Translations under genes and position numbers: made by a program
In this document: positions 14,266-26,691 of the stretch, piece after piece
Layout: the number at the start of each line of letters is the position of its first letter
Position numbering within the stretch: position 1 is the stretch's first letter
Notes under the pieces: generated by a model
What the model was told of the DNA's origin: nothing
What the model saw: the letters and a program-made list of their open reading frames with translations, nothing else
Databases searched by the model: none
Source of the DNA: Astatotilapia calliptera
Taxonomy: Eukaryota; Chordata; Actinopteri; Cichliformes; Cichlidae
Direction of reading: 5' to 3'
DNA: 64,000 nt
Assembly: GCF_900246225.1 (NCBI RefSeq)
Contig: NC_039318.1
Coordinates: 22,406,204 to 22,470,203 of the forward strand

Positions 14266-17200
14266 GCCGGCAATAAGTCTGACTCATTCCCGGTGGGTGA
14301 TGGGCTCCGCCAGGGCTGCCCTTTGTCACAGATTCTGTTCATAATTTTTATGGACAGGATTTCTAGGTGCAGCCAAGTGGCGGAGGGCTTTCACTTCGGT
14401 GGCCTCAGAATCTCATCTCTGCTTTTCGTGGATGATGTGGTTCTGTTGGCTTCATCGGGTGATGGCCTCCAGCTCGCACTGGAACGGTTCGCAGCCGAGT
14501 GTGAAGCAGCGAGAATGAGGATCAGCACCTCCAAATCTGAGGCCATGGTTCTCAACCGGAAAAGGGTGGATTGCCCACTCCGGGTCAGGGATGAGTTTCT
14601 GCCCCAAGTAGAGGAGTTCAAGTATCTCGAGGTCTTGTTCGCCAGTGATGAGAGATGCAGATGCTGCACCAGTCTGTCTTGGTGAAGAGAGAGCTGAGTG
14701 TAAAAGCAAAGCTCTCAATTTACCGGTCGATCTACGTCCCTACCCTCACCTATGGCCACGAGCTGTGGGTAGTGACTGAAAGAACGAGATTGTGGATACA
14801 AGCGGCAGAAATGAGCTGGTCTCTCCCTTAGAGATAGGACACTTTACATCTTAAATTCTAGTGTGTTGTTTGTCCTTCTTTCTGGTCTCAATTAGGGCTG
14901 CACCTCCATGAGCCTGATTCGGCCTGAGGTTTCTTCCTGTCAAAAGGGAGTTTTTCCTTCCCACTGTGGCCAAAGTGCTTGCTCATAGGGAATCAAGATT
15001 GTTGGTGGTTTTCTGTTTTGTTTGTATTATTGTCTTTCCCTTAAAATATTGCTTTATATTTTAAGGGTAAAGAGTGTGACTGTTGTTATGAGTTACACTG
15101 AATGAAATGTAATACTTGGATCAAATTGCTAAGATATGCTATTTTCTGAAACTGAAAATTAATTGTAGCAACAAAAAAAAGACAACTTATTTCTCAGAAT
15201 ATACCGGTAATGCCATTTTATTTTTCTTGTGGTGGTAAGAGGTATTTTTAGGGTAGTGCTGCTGCATCACCCAGTTCTAGATTGCAAGCTATTATCCTTT
15301 AAGCAAACATGAAGTGTGAAGCACTTATTAGAAGATGTATGCTAGACACATTTTGTGAAATAGCTCCTTTATTTGATTGTGCTACCAGATGTCATTTTAG
15401 CTCCCCACAATCTGGCTGCCTTCCTGTTTGAGTGCGCTGTAATGGTCCCTGGGCAGCTCACCGCTTCCTGAACTCGGTGAGCGGAAGCTTTCTGCATCAA
15501 TTTCACTTTGAAGATGCCATATCAGTCGCGTAACTCGACTAGCAAGGGAAACTTGAAAGGTTATTGTTTCCTGTTGTCTGCTAAATGACTTTATCCTAGA
15601 CTTCTCCAGCGGTTTCATCATGCACTGACGTCAACCGGCACACACAGAGATGGACAGATTTAGTTTCTGCTTTTGGGTTGTTTCCAGGTCTTTTTCTTTT
15701 CTTTTCCTCCTCTTTCTTCCTTCCACTATTACCACAGATGATCAAAACATTGAAAAACACGAGAAAAACTCCTGCTTCCTCTGTGACACAAGTAACGATG
15801 TTCAAATGAGGTGCATTCACCTTTAGCTATATATTCATTTTATTTTTTATATATAGCTCTGGTTCCGCTGCACCTGCTACTGCTTTGTTCTCACTTCTAC
15901 AAAAGCAGATGTCAGAACACAAAGCTGCAGAAATGGCTTGCACCTGCTTTTTAAAATGCTATCAGGAATGTCTCGGTCAGGTGTCGGGTCAGACGTAGGT
16001 TATTTCAGGACAGTTGTGTTCGGAGGAATGAGGGCTATGTGACCACAAGGTGCCATGTCAGGCTTCCACCTGTTGTAATTGGATTAGTTGTTCTCTGTGG
16101 GTCATAGTTTGGCCGTGCAGCTCTTCCATCCCCTTCCATCTTCTTTAGGTTTTATTAGCATGCAACCAGTAGCTCCGTTACTGAAGTGTGCCTCGGTGCT
16201 GGGGTTTCTGTTGTTTTAGGTCCTCTTTAAAGAAGTTCTTTTGAGAAGCACAAAGGCTTTGATCCCCTTTGTGCTCCGCGGACCCACCAAGCTTTGCTCT
16301 CTCACATTTCTTCTCCTTACTGTGGCCCATTGGCCTGAAGGGTGAAATCCCTGGATTGTGATAATCCCAAGCAGGCGTACATCAAACAGTGGATGAAAAG
16401 CTGTGGATCTGTGTGTGCCCCTGGGCTGGGATTGTAGGCTTCAATATCATTCACTTTGTTATAGAAACTTGGCTGTTGGGTTTTTTGTTTTGTTTTTTTG
16501 TTTTTTAAAGGATGTGGTAATTGATAGGAGCAATGCACAGTATATCAGTTGGCTAGAAAAGAAAATCTCATCTTTCTCATTTCTGGGATTTCAGCAACAT
16601 ATTAAACTTTTAGTTGTTCAAAAAAACCCAACATAAAACATGCTTTAAAAGCCAGGAATCTTATCCCCTAATTAAAAACCATACCCTTTTATTGTTTTTG
16701 TTATTGAAAGATCTGAGCAACTATTGGATGGATTACAATGACCTAATAATGGTAATTGATGCTAATGACTTTAGTGATCCCCATACTTTTCACACATTGT
16801 GTTTTTTCTGGCTCTGAGTCACGTTTTTCGGGGCTACTTCAGACGTAAGCATGACTGTTTTGTGGTACCTTATTTGACAGAAATTGACGCATTTTCTTGA
16901 TGATAAAAAGAAAAGTCTATTACACTTGAGTACATGAAACCCCACTCAACAAAAGTGGTTTAAAAAAATAAAACTTTATTGCAGCGCTGGTAATTTTCCT
17001 TTAGCTCCAGAGAAAACCTCTTTGAGATGTGCCAAAAATTCTTCTGATTTAACACCACAGAAGTTGTGCTTTCTGTGAAATGTCTTGACTGCCGTTGGTT
17101 GGATTTCCACGAATTTTAGTGCAGATATGCATGTTCCCTTTTAGGTTTGGCCTATAATACATTTGATTACAATATCAGAGCAAGGAAAGAAAGTAGTTTG

Positions 17201-18461
17201 TGTACTTCAGTGCTAATTAGCAGATCCAGCTGCTGAAACCCGCTGAGCAGGAGTGGAAAAGTACTTAAAAGGGTCTTTGTTTCAAAACGCCAAAAGAAAG
17301 AGCCAGAAAAATCTCGGCCACCTGCCCTCAGTTGTTGATACTGATCACCAGTCGCCATATCAGCTGGATTTCAGTTGTTTTGCATTTATTCCAGGTCCGA
17401 GAGAGAGTCATCCGATCCCAGTTCGCCTGCACTTACAATGACGAAGAGCTCCCTCTCAACCGTGTGCTGGACTTCCCGAGCACTAGCCAGGTTCCCACTT
17501 GCGTGCACCCACCCAAAGCTAAAACCACCACATCTGTGAATGATGGGTGCAGCTCTGATGTGGAAGACTCAACAAAAGGTAAAAGTTTATGTTATTTTTC
17601 TTTACAAGCTACACCCCCTACCCCACCACCATCTTTTATTTTTTTGTACTCAGCAACATGTCAAATGTCAGAACAAGACGTGCTGCATTTTATCTGCTGG
17701 AACAGACTTCTGTTTCCTCTGACGGCACACAGCTGGATCGAGGCCCAGGCTCACCTTCTCAGCTCCGGCCTTGGAGCCTTCTCAGTCCCAGTTGTGGGAC
17801 TGGTACTTACAACTTGCTGTTAAATTAATTCCCATTCTATAAAACCTCCTCACCCCCACATCTGTCGTAAAAAAACAAAACACACACACACACAGTCTTG
17901 TACAGACTTTTTGCCCATTTCCCCCTTCTGCTTTTTGTTCCGTGGGAATTCAGGCTCTGCTCCATCAGGTTAACATGACAAATGTTGAAATTCAGGTTCA
18001 GAGAATAAACACACAGCCTGCTTCAACTAGCAGCTAACGTAAGCAATTTCGTCACAACATTTTTCCCTTTCCCCCCTACCAACTTGTCACACTTACTTTT
18101 GCTTTTTAATTATTTATTTCATTTTTGTTTTTCTTTTACATTTGCAGCCAAGTCCTCTGAATGTACAAATAAGGCACGGGGTGAGATACAGCGGGGGGCT
18201 GCTCTCGAGCAAAGAAGTGGAAATGCCCCAAAACAAGGTGCAAGCCTGGTTAATGGAAAGGGAACTGGCTTTCAGATGCAAAGCAGGGGTAACAAGAGAA
18301 AGCAGCTGGACCAACACGGTGGATCTGAAAATGAGCCTCCGGAGAAGAAACGGCCAACTCGCACATCAGTCAAAATGCCTGGCAAAAATGGCAGCAAGGC
18401 CTTGAGTAAGAAGAAGCTCATAGCTGGACAAGGGAAGCTGACCAGTTTCTTCAGAGTCTAA
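1202..18461 (+). CDS. parpbp: PARPBP (PARI), PCNA-interacting anti-recombinase, ten coding exons
   Basis: Ten exons join in frame (1202-1351, 4545-4781, 4908-5012, 7407-7577, 7699-7853, 10343-10526, 10678-10859, 11994-12075, 17395-17578, 18148-18461) into 587 codons; human PARPBP has 579. All junctions are GT-AG. The protein follows the human one throughout, with blocks such as SERTT.HGAD, SYLNLLVNTKND, LGGKGYAP, HVKGLSDFVQF, EILGEIPDP, ISPARPK, GRDTVK and RSQFACTY, and ends in a PIP-box-like motif, QGKLTSFFRV. In the known family, PARI is a nuclear protein with a degenerate UvrD-helicase-like region that binds SUMO-modified PCNA and RAD51 and limits homologous recombination; it also binds PARP1. 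The basic segment before the PIP box (KKRPTRTS, SKKKL) looks like a nuclear localisation signal. The 5' UTR exon lies upstream, since an acceptor-like TTTAAG precedes the start by a few bases. Confidence 0.95.
3066..3518. mobile_element. Foldback element with 166-bp inverted repeats
   Basis: Two arms of 166 bases, 3066-3231 and 3353-3518, are near-perfect reverse complements around a 121-base spacer. The same 87-residue frames therefore appear on both strands and are not genes. The arm contains GAAGCTTCTCGGATGAGAGG, a string I recognise as very common in fish genomes, possibly linked to Penelope-like or foldback elements; class is not settled. Confidence 0.85.
3590..4095 (+). repeat. Teleost LINE-tail-like interspersed repeat, copy 1
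   Basis: Starts with a decayed L2-like C-terminal stretch near 3635-3720 and continues into the motif TTCCTGTTAAAAGGGAGTTC near 3930, then a 3' part with AATATAAAGAGCTTTGAG. Related copies lie at about 5742-5880 and 14890-15120 (same strand) and 22385-22640 (opposite strand). The assignment to a LINE 3' end is inference. Confidence 0.65.
4545..4781 (+). CDS. parpbp: PARPBP coding exon 2
   Basis: Seventy-nine codons, acceptor TGTGACAG, donor GTGAGC. Encodes HGGEFKVALSDVLMAWK to EEPVSL, matching the human HSGEF.VSLSDVL block. Phase 0 at both ends. Confidence 0.95.
4908..5012 (+). CDS. parpbp: PARPBP coding exon 3
   Basis: Thirty-five codons starting IQLFEFLSGN and ending CSSQ, after a TC-rich polypyrimidine tract and acceptor CCAAG; donor GTAGGC. 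The counterpart of the human LLDFLSGK block. The Ser/Pro-rich second half (PVSSVPSTPSGKG) is likely flexible. Confidence 0.93.
5742..5880 (+). repeat. Teleost LINE-tail-like repeat, copy 2 (partial)
   Basis: Carries TTCCTGTTGAAAGAGAGTTC and a following segment (TTACAATATAA) like the copy at 3590-4095, more diverged and shorter. Confidence 0.55.
6823..7207 (-). mobile_element. tRNA-derived SINE with 9-bp target-site duplication
   Basis: Read on the - strand it begins with a tRNA-like head (A-box-like GGCACGGTGGTTAGCACTG, B-box-like GGTCCTGAGTTCAATTCC), goes through a conserved body (CCTGTCCAGGGTGCACCCCG) and ends in ATGGATGGATG. The bases ACTGTTCAT flank it at 6814-6822 and 7208-7216, as expected for target-primed insertion. 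An older copy lies at about 35425-35700 and a terminal fragment at 25472-25510. Confidence 0.85.
7407..7577 (+). CDS. parpbp: PARPBP coding exon 4
   Basis: Fifty-seven codons, acceptor CTGTAG, donor GTAAGA. Contains SYLNLLVNTKNDIAMALILD and AFTDIKHAA, among the best conserved parts of the family (human FSYLNLLVNSKND). Phase 0 at both ends. Confidence 0.96.
7665..7694 (+). promoter_or_regulatory. 30-T homopolymer serving as polypyrimidine tract
   Basis: An uninterrupted run of thirty T is followed directly by GCAG and PARPBP coding exon 5. It takes the position of the polypyrimidine tract of that acceptor. Confidence 0.85.
7699..7853 (+). CDS. parpbp: PARPBP coding exon 5
   Basis: Codes for AVTSFVRALQLGGKGYAP through EILGEIPDP and ends two bases into a codon (AG), donor GTACAC. 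The human counterpart is VATSFIRTIELGGKGYAP. The open frame runs on past the donor to 8013 without homology, so the splice site and not the frame sets the exon end. Confidence 0.95.
7854..10342 (+). other. PARPBP coding intron 5
   Basis: Mostly AT-rich and apparently unique. Exon-like pieces at 8881-9030 and a GC-richer patch at 9490-9860 are discussed under findings and rejections; neither has a counterpart in the known PARPBP protein. Confidence 0.75.
10343..10526 (+). CDS. parpbp: PARPBP coding exon 6
   Basis: One base completes a Ser codon, then 61 codons from VCGARLVTAIRAVLVKG to GTGISPAR; acceptor TTCCCAG, donor GTAATG. It aligns with human IAGGQILSVIKMQLIKG and ISPAR. Confidence 0.93.
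10678..10859 (+). CDS. parpbp: PARPBP coding exon 7
   Basis: Begins PKVYAVNHATAYGGRDTVKV and ends CVLTLF plus AG, donor GTTGGT (a weaker but acceptable donor). The human equivalents are AINHGTAYCGRDTVKALL and ILTLFRS. The middle, LLDEEALTPPCQSKADLL, also matches. Confidence 0.95.
11994..12075 (+). CDS. parpbp: PARPBP coding exon 8
   Basis: A short exon after TCTCCTCAG: one base completes Arg, then 27 codons SPEVSTGCSPEPLKNRVQSR to LLKPK, donor GTAACG. It fits the position of human FRSP...KPLRERI by phase and sequence, though similarity is modest. Confidence 0.85.
12591..12772 (+). repeat. Teleost interspersed repeat fragment, class unknown
   Basis: Contains ATTATGACCACCTGCCTAAT and GCGTTGGCCCC, strings I recognise as a widespread fish repeat. 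It abuts the LINE that begins at about 12773. Confidence 0.5.
12773..14830 (+). mobile_element. RTE-like LINE, decayed, split by a SINE
   Basis: Reverse transcriptase blocks appear in order over several frames: VVVPIFKKGDQRVCSNYRGI (near 13587-13645), FVDLEKAFDRVPRG (near 13848-13890), LRQGCPLSQILFIIFMDRIS (near 14300-14360), the active-site block FVDDVVLLAS where YADD is usual (near 14425-14455), and YRSIYVPTLTYGHELWVV (near 14720-14775). Frameshifts near 13800 and 14665 and stops make it non-coding. It begins inside the element, so it is 5' truncated. The RTE-like assignment is from motif style and not certain. It sits in PARPBP coding intron 8, sense strand. Confidence 0.85.
13981..14264 (+). 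mobile_element. 5'-truncated SINE nested in the LINE
   Basis: LINE sequence reads up to GCTTGGTTCACA and resumes at TTGCCGGCAATAAG; between lies a SINE starting inside its B box (CGCCGGTTCGATCCC) and ending in an (ATT)n tail. It matches the fuller copy at 24364-24679 almost base for base, including AAAGCGCTTTGGGTGCCTTG. Missing its A box, it cannot be transcribed by its own promoter. Confidence 0.9.
14890..15120 (+). repeat. Teleost LINE-tail-like repeat, copy 3
   Basis: Contains TTCCTGTCAAAAGGGAGTTT, CTTCCCACTGTGGCC and GTGCTTGCTCATAGGG, the core of the family seen at 3590-4095. It follows the LINE directly; the junction is near 14830-14890. Confidence 0.65.
15121..17394 (+). other. Distal part of PARPBP coding intron 8
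   Basis: No recognisable gene or transposon; ordinary AT-rich intron sequence with scattered short T and A runs. Short frames on both strands carry no motif. Confidence 0.75.
17395..17578 (+). CDS. parpbp: PARPBP coding exon 9
   Basis: Sixty-one codons plus one base, acceptor TTATTCCAG, donor GTAAAA. Starts VRERVIRSQFACTYNDEELP, matching human LIRSQFACTYKDD. The rest (VPTCVHPPKAKTTT, DGCSSDVEDSTK) is low-complexity and probably unstructured. Confidence 0.94.
17579..18147 (+). other. PARPBP coding intron 9
   Basis: Short intron with a CA microsatellite near 17879-17894 and pyrimidine-rich stretches before the acceptor. The frame at 17332-17823 merely runs through exon 9 into it. Confidence 0.8.
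18148..18461 (+). CDS. parpbp: PARPBP last exon with C-terminal PIP box
   Basis: Completes an Ala codon after TTTGCAG and codes 103 residues to TAA. Rich in Lys/Arg and Ser (RGNKRKQLDQ, PPEKKRPTR), suggesting disorder and nuclear import. It ends LIAGQGKLTSFFRV: Gln, Leu and the Phe-Phe pair are spaced as in a PCNA-binding PIP box, and human ends LISGQAKLTQFFRL. Confidence 0.97.
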
Positions 18462-18950
18462 CCAGTGTTTGCACTAACGATGACACAATAAGGACTTTTC
18501 TATCAGATATTTATATGAAGCAGCTGAAGCTTGTGTACTACGAGTATACTCCAGCTTGGGCTGCCATTTAGAATCATTTGTCATCTTGTTTAACCTCGAG
18601 TATTTTATATATACACACACGGTAAAATATCACGTGATCTTTAGTGACTTAGTGATTGCTGTTAAGAGTTAAATATTTTTATGCTAAGCTACACTGAGGC
18701 TTCGTATGAAATGTGCACAACAGTGTTATTTAACTCTTTCTGAAAATGTCACTAAAATGTCCAACATTGTTAGGCGAAAAGCAAGCTGGTCATTGCACTT
18801 TATCACTAATCAATTTTAAAATGAGTCTAATAACGCCTTCTTGGAAATAAAATGTATATCGTCACTGCTAGTATGTAAATTTTACCTTTCAATTATTTTC
18901 AAGATTCTACCATTTACATCCACTCTTTAAACACACAGCTTGCAATTGTT

Positions 18951-18956
18951 AATAAA
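18951..18956 (+). terminator. Likely PARPBP poly(A) signal AATAAA
   Basis: AATAAA about 490 bases after the PARPBP stop. An earlier AATAAA lies at 18846-18851. A T-rich stretch follows, as downstream elements often are. Confidence 0.6.
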
Positions 18957-18985
18957 CTTTTATTTTGTTTTCCATGTTTGTCTGC

Positions 18986-18991
18986 TTTATT
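18986..18991 (-). terminator. Likely pmch poly(A) signal
   Basis: TTTATT on the + strand is AATAAA on the - strand, 58 bases after the pmch stop codon. Another lies at 18959-18964. Confidence 0.6.
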
Positions 18992-19049
18992 TCCTACAAG
19001 TAAATTAATCTTCTTATACCATACAGGAGGAAACATTCATTGACGTCGC

Positions 19050-22960
<3,911 letters not shown>

Positions 22961-23040
22961 GGTATCTACAATGTTTATTTCTTAAGACTTTCGCCAGTTG
23001 AGCCTTGCCTTAACAACTGGTATGATTGGACTTTAAGCTG

Positions 23041-23049
23041 CTTTATATA
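23041..23049 (-). promoter_or_regulatory. pmch TATA box
   Basis: The - strand reads TATATAAAG about 80 bases upstream of the pmch start codon, implying a transcription start near 23010-23020 and a 5' UTR of about 55 bases. Confidence 0.7.
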
Positions 23050-24363
23050 TTGAGGGAGAGAGCATTTTGCTGCCAGCTCACAATTGTTTAATGTACAAAA
23101 TCATCATCATGTCTCCCACAGGGACACATCAACGTATAAGATCAAAGGTCACAGGAGATGTGGTATAAGTCCATTAACAGGGAAGCAAAAGGTGACAAAC
23201 TTCATTTAGTACATTTAAAGATTTGGCGAATTAAGGTTATTAAAGATGGGGAAACATGGTGTGCTATAATTTTAACCACATTAAAGAACTCGGGGAAAGA
23301 AGGCTCATAGAGGGTCAAAGGGTAGGAACTGATTCAAATCTGTCCCTTCAAAATCCGCATGTTGAAATTAACCCAGCAGGTGATAAGATGGAGACTTGCT
23401 GCAGTAAGAAACACAACTCACACAGGGAGTCTTTCAGAGGTATCAGTGACTTAACAAGATCCCCATCAACAAGGTGCTGTCGCCTCCAGACTCAGGTAAA
23501 AAGGCACCTACTTAGATTATTTGTCTGGTATCGCCAATCACTATTATACCTTCTTGCCAAGACTTTGAATAGAAGAAGTCTGTTAGTTGAACTTGGCTCA
23601 AAGACGGAAAATAGGCTGAAATGGCTAGCATATTCTGTTTGATGAAAACAAAAGTCATGTCAGCTTATCTAAAAGTCACAAATTTAACAATATATCTCTT
23701 TTGTAAATTCTGGAGGAGGGGTTCATCTTATTTATAAGGAGACTAAACCCACAGGTTGCTTGTGCAAGCTCTTATTACAAGTTTTATTTAAAGTTATGTT
23801 TTTGTGGCCTCGTTAACTGGTGCGAGTACAGTGTGTTCTGATGTGGTCACTTTTACATGGTTTTGAGCCAGGTTGGTCATTTTATCTTACAATTTAAAAG
23901 GAGAACATTTTTAGGCAAACCACATAGTTTATGTTCCTTAATCTAACCAAAAAAGTCCAATTAAATGGCAAGTGAAAGTTTATCTTAAAAGAGGTTGAGC
24001 TCAAGCCTCCTAGTTAACCTGGGTTAGGGTTAGCATTCTTCTTCTGTTGCCTCTATATCACCAGCCAAGTGAAAGCAATTCTCTTTGTTGTTTAAAGAAT
24101 GTTTATATTGGTTGTTTTGAAGCTATATTTAAAAAAAAAAACCCCACCCCAATCTGATTGTTTTGCTTGAAGACGGGTTTTTTAATCAATGCTTTTCCAG
24201 TAGTTCTGGGAATCGGGAGTACACCTCTTAAATCAAGATTGCAAGTGCCTCAAGAACTATTTGCTGGGTTTCCATGTAATCTTGTGCAGGCATGTGGCTT
24301 CTGGAAAACTGATTCTTCTGATTTTGGTGACATTTGACAGAGCAAGCATGCAAACAGCTCTCT

Positions 24364-24679
24364 GCGACCGTGGCTCAGGGGGTTGGGAAGCGTATCTGTA
24401 ACTGGAAGGTCGCCGGTTCGGTCCCTGGGCTCTCTGTCCTGGTCGTTGTGTCCTTGGGCAAGACACTTCACTTACCGCCTACTGGTGTTGGCCAGAGGGG
24501 CCGATGGCGTGATATGGCAGCCTCGCTTCTGTCAGTCTGCCCCAGGGCAGCTGTGGCTACAACCGTAGCTTGCCTCCACCAGTGTGTGAATGCGAGAGTG
24601 AATGAATAGTGGCATTGTAAAGCGCTTTGGGTGCCTTGAAAAGCGCTATATAAATCCAATCCATTATTATTATTATTGT
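24364..24679 (+). mobile_element. tRNA-derived SINE, near full length
   Basis: The head has A-box-like GTGGCTCAGGGGGTTGGG and B-box-like GGTCGCCGGTTCGGTCC. The body (GTCCTTGGGCAAGACACTTC, GGCCAGAGGGGCCGATGG) leads to AAAGCGCTATATAAAT and an (ATT)n tail. It is the same family as the truncated copy at 13981-14264 and shows what that copy lost. The tail resembles L2-type LINE ends, suggesting a borrowed mobilisation signal (inference). Confidence 0.85.
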
Positions 24680-25471
24680 AGAAGTCACTAAAGGGGTCCT
24701 TTCACACCTTATTGTTTACTTGTTGCCTTCAAGGTTTCCAGTTGATGCAAACCAAAATTACAGATGTGAGGCACCCCTACGAACAAAGACCTTAACCTTG
24801 GTCCAACAAAAAATGGTGGTTGTGGTATAAAATATGGTGTTCAGAAGGTTTTGATGTTCACACAAATCAGAGAAAGTTAAAATAGTTAAAGTAGTCTGTG
24901 GTTTGAAAATGTTGTCATGGTCCTGTACTGTTCAGGGGATTTTCCCCATGCTTTTTACTGACTTAGCTCTTTAGGTAAAGGATGGGTTTAACCTGTAGAT
25001 GGAGTCTCCTGTTCATGCCCATTCCTTGACCTGTTCCTCATCTCCTATCTTGAACTTAAAGACCAACTAAAACATCCGATCTCTGCCATATTTTTGTCAA
25101 TAGTAGAGCAGCATTCAGGCTTCTCTATGGCTCCTGTAATTTCCAAAGTTCCCCCCTGTGCTAACGTCTTTGATATCTTGTTCCGTAGTTGCCCCTGAAA
25201 AGCTGAAGAGTTCACTTTCTGCCTGTATCACTTACCTCTTTCTTTCATGCTGATCTGGCTCATTTGGAAAGTCTTAGTTAAGTACTCACCTCTCAAACCC
25301 ACCTGCTCGTCCATCCTCCAGTCGTTCCACCCTGTTGCTCTCACTTTGGACTCTTGAAGTAAAAACTCACTCTTCCAAAGTCATAAAAATCATTAACTGT
25401 TGTGTTTTGGGTCATGCTTTATAATCCGCCAGTTACTGTTGCCTATAAAGATCATGGTACATGTAAATAGT

Positions 25472-25510
25472 CCATCCATCCATCCATCCATTTTCTTTAC
25501 CTTATCTGTA
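25472..25510 (-). repeat. SINE terminal fragment, (CATC)n
   Basis: CCATCCATCCATCCATTTTC followed by CTTATCTGTA resembles the 3' end of the SINE at 6823-7207, with the rest missing. Confidence 0.4.
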
Positions 25511-25841
25511 CTGTAGTGACAGCTGGCTAAGTAGTGTCCTTTTGACAAACAACATTTTCCAGTCTTCTGGTAGTTCCCAAAGGAAATCCCAGACTTTTTT
25601 AAGATATATAACTCCATGGAGTTCTGTGTCTGCCCTGGATGTCCCCCTATGTGGGTGAAACAACTCAACCTATTTTAATTAATGCTAGGTTTTCTCCAGG
25701 GTAAAAAAGGAGCCAAGGTATTAAAATACATTCCTACAATATGATAAAAAGTAAGCCGAATGATAAAGAAAGAACAGTGCTATACAAAAGGCCAAGAAAA
25801 GGAATCCTTTGCTTCACTTGTTGCCGTTCATTCAAACGCCA

Positions 25842-26691
25842 ATCCGGTCGTTAAGTCTGACGTCACTAGCCGTGTCTGGGCCTAAACTCCGCTGCAGGTC
25901 CATATATCAAACGATCACTATGGCATTACTGAGAGTTGAAACACTGTCTAAAGTCTTTCATCTTTAATAAAATGATCAGCGTTCTGCTCTACCAGGTGTA
26001 ACAATTGTGTTTAACATCCAGGCATCCACGAAAACGGAATTTATGACATTTAACGGAGTTAGAAGTTGGCAGGAAGTTAGCTCGCTAGCTTCTATCGAAA
26101 TACAATATAGCATGTCCTGACTGCGGGGTTTTGGAAACAAATTAAAACAGCTGTTATCACTTCCAACATAAATGAAGACAGAAAACTAAACAGCAGTGAC
26201 GTTTGTAGGTTTACTGAAGTTTGGCTAGCTGGTATATAATGATGTGCTACGTGACCGCTAGCGACACAGCTATGTTAGCATAATATAAACAAGCTAACTT
26301 TTTTCCACTCGATAAAAGTTAACATGAGTGTTCTCGGTGGTCAGGAACAAATGTAATCGCATGGCAGGATGCTGTAAAAGGACCAAACTTCAGCCAGGAG
26401 ACCAACTGAGATAATCCATCCACAATACGAGGTTAGTCATTCATATACTGCTGCATGGGCTGGGCTGTAGTTACATCCTAAGGTTTTAAATACTGAGCTT
26501 AAATAAATGATTAGCGGTAATAAAAGCCGAGGGAGGTCAACAGTGATCACTGACTGTTTTAGGAGCTTTTTGAGATTAAATAGAAGAAAATACAAAACAT
26601 TAAACATGTTAACAACACAAAAGCCATATTAAACACAGGCTACTTTAGGCCCGGAAGTAGGATTCGTCATGTCATCACTTAACGACCGGAT
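25842..26691. mobile_element. 850-bp inverted-repeat DNA transposon, non-autonomous
   Basis: The ends ATCCGGTCGTTAAG (25842-25855) and CTTAACGACCGGAT (26678-26691) are exact reverse complements. A second paired block lies further in: GGGCCTAAA on the left (near 25879) and TTTAGGCCC on the right (26644-26652). The interior has no transposase-like frame. Superfamily unknown; no clear target-site duplication outside the repeats. Confidence 0.75.

Noticed and set aside
23256..23642. 128-codon open frame on the + strand upstream of pmch
   Set aside because: No motif, no plausible start context or neighbouring exon; composition looks like translated non-coding DNA.
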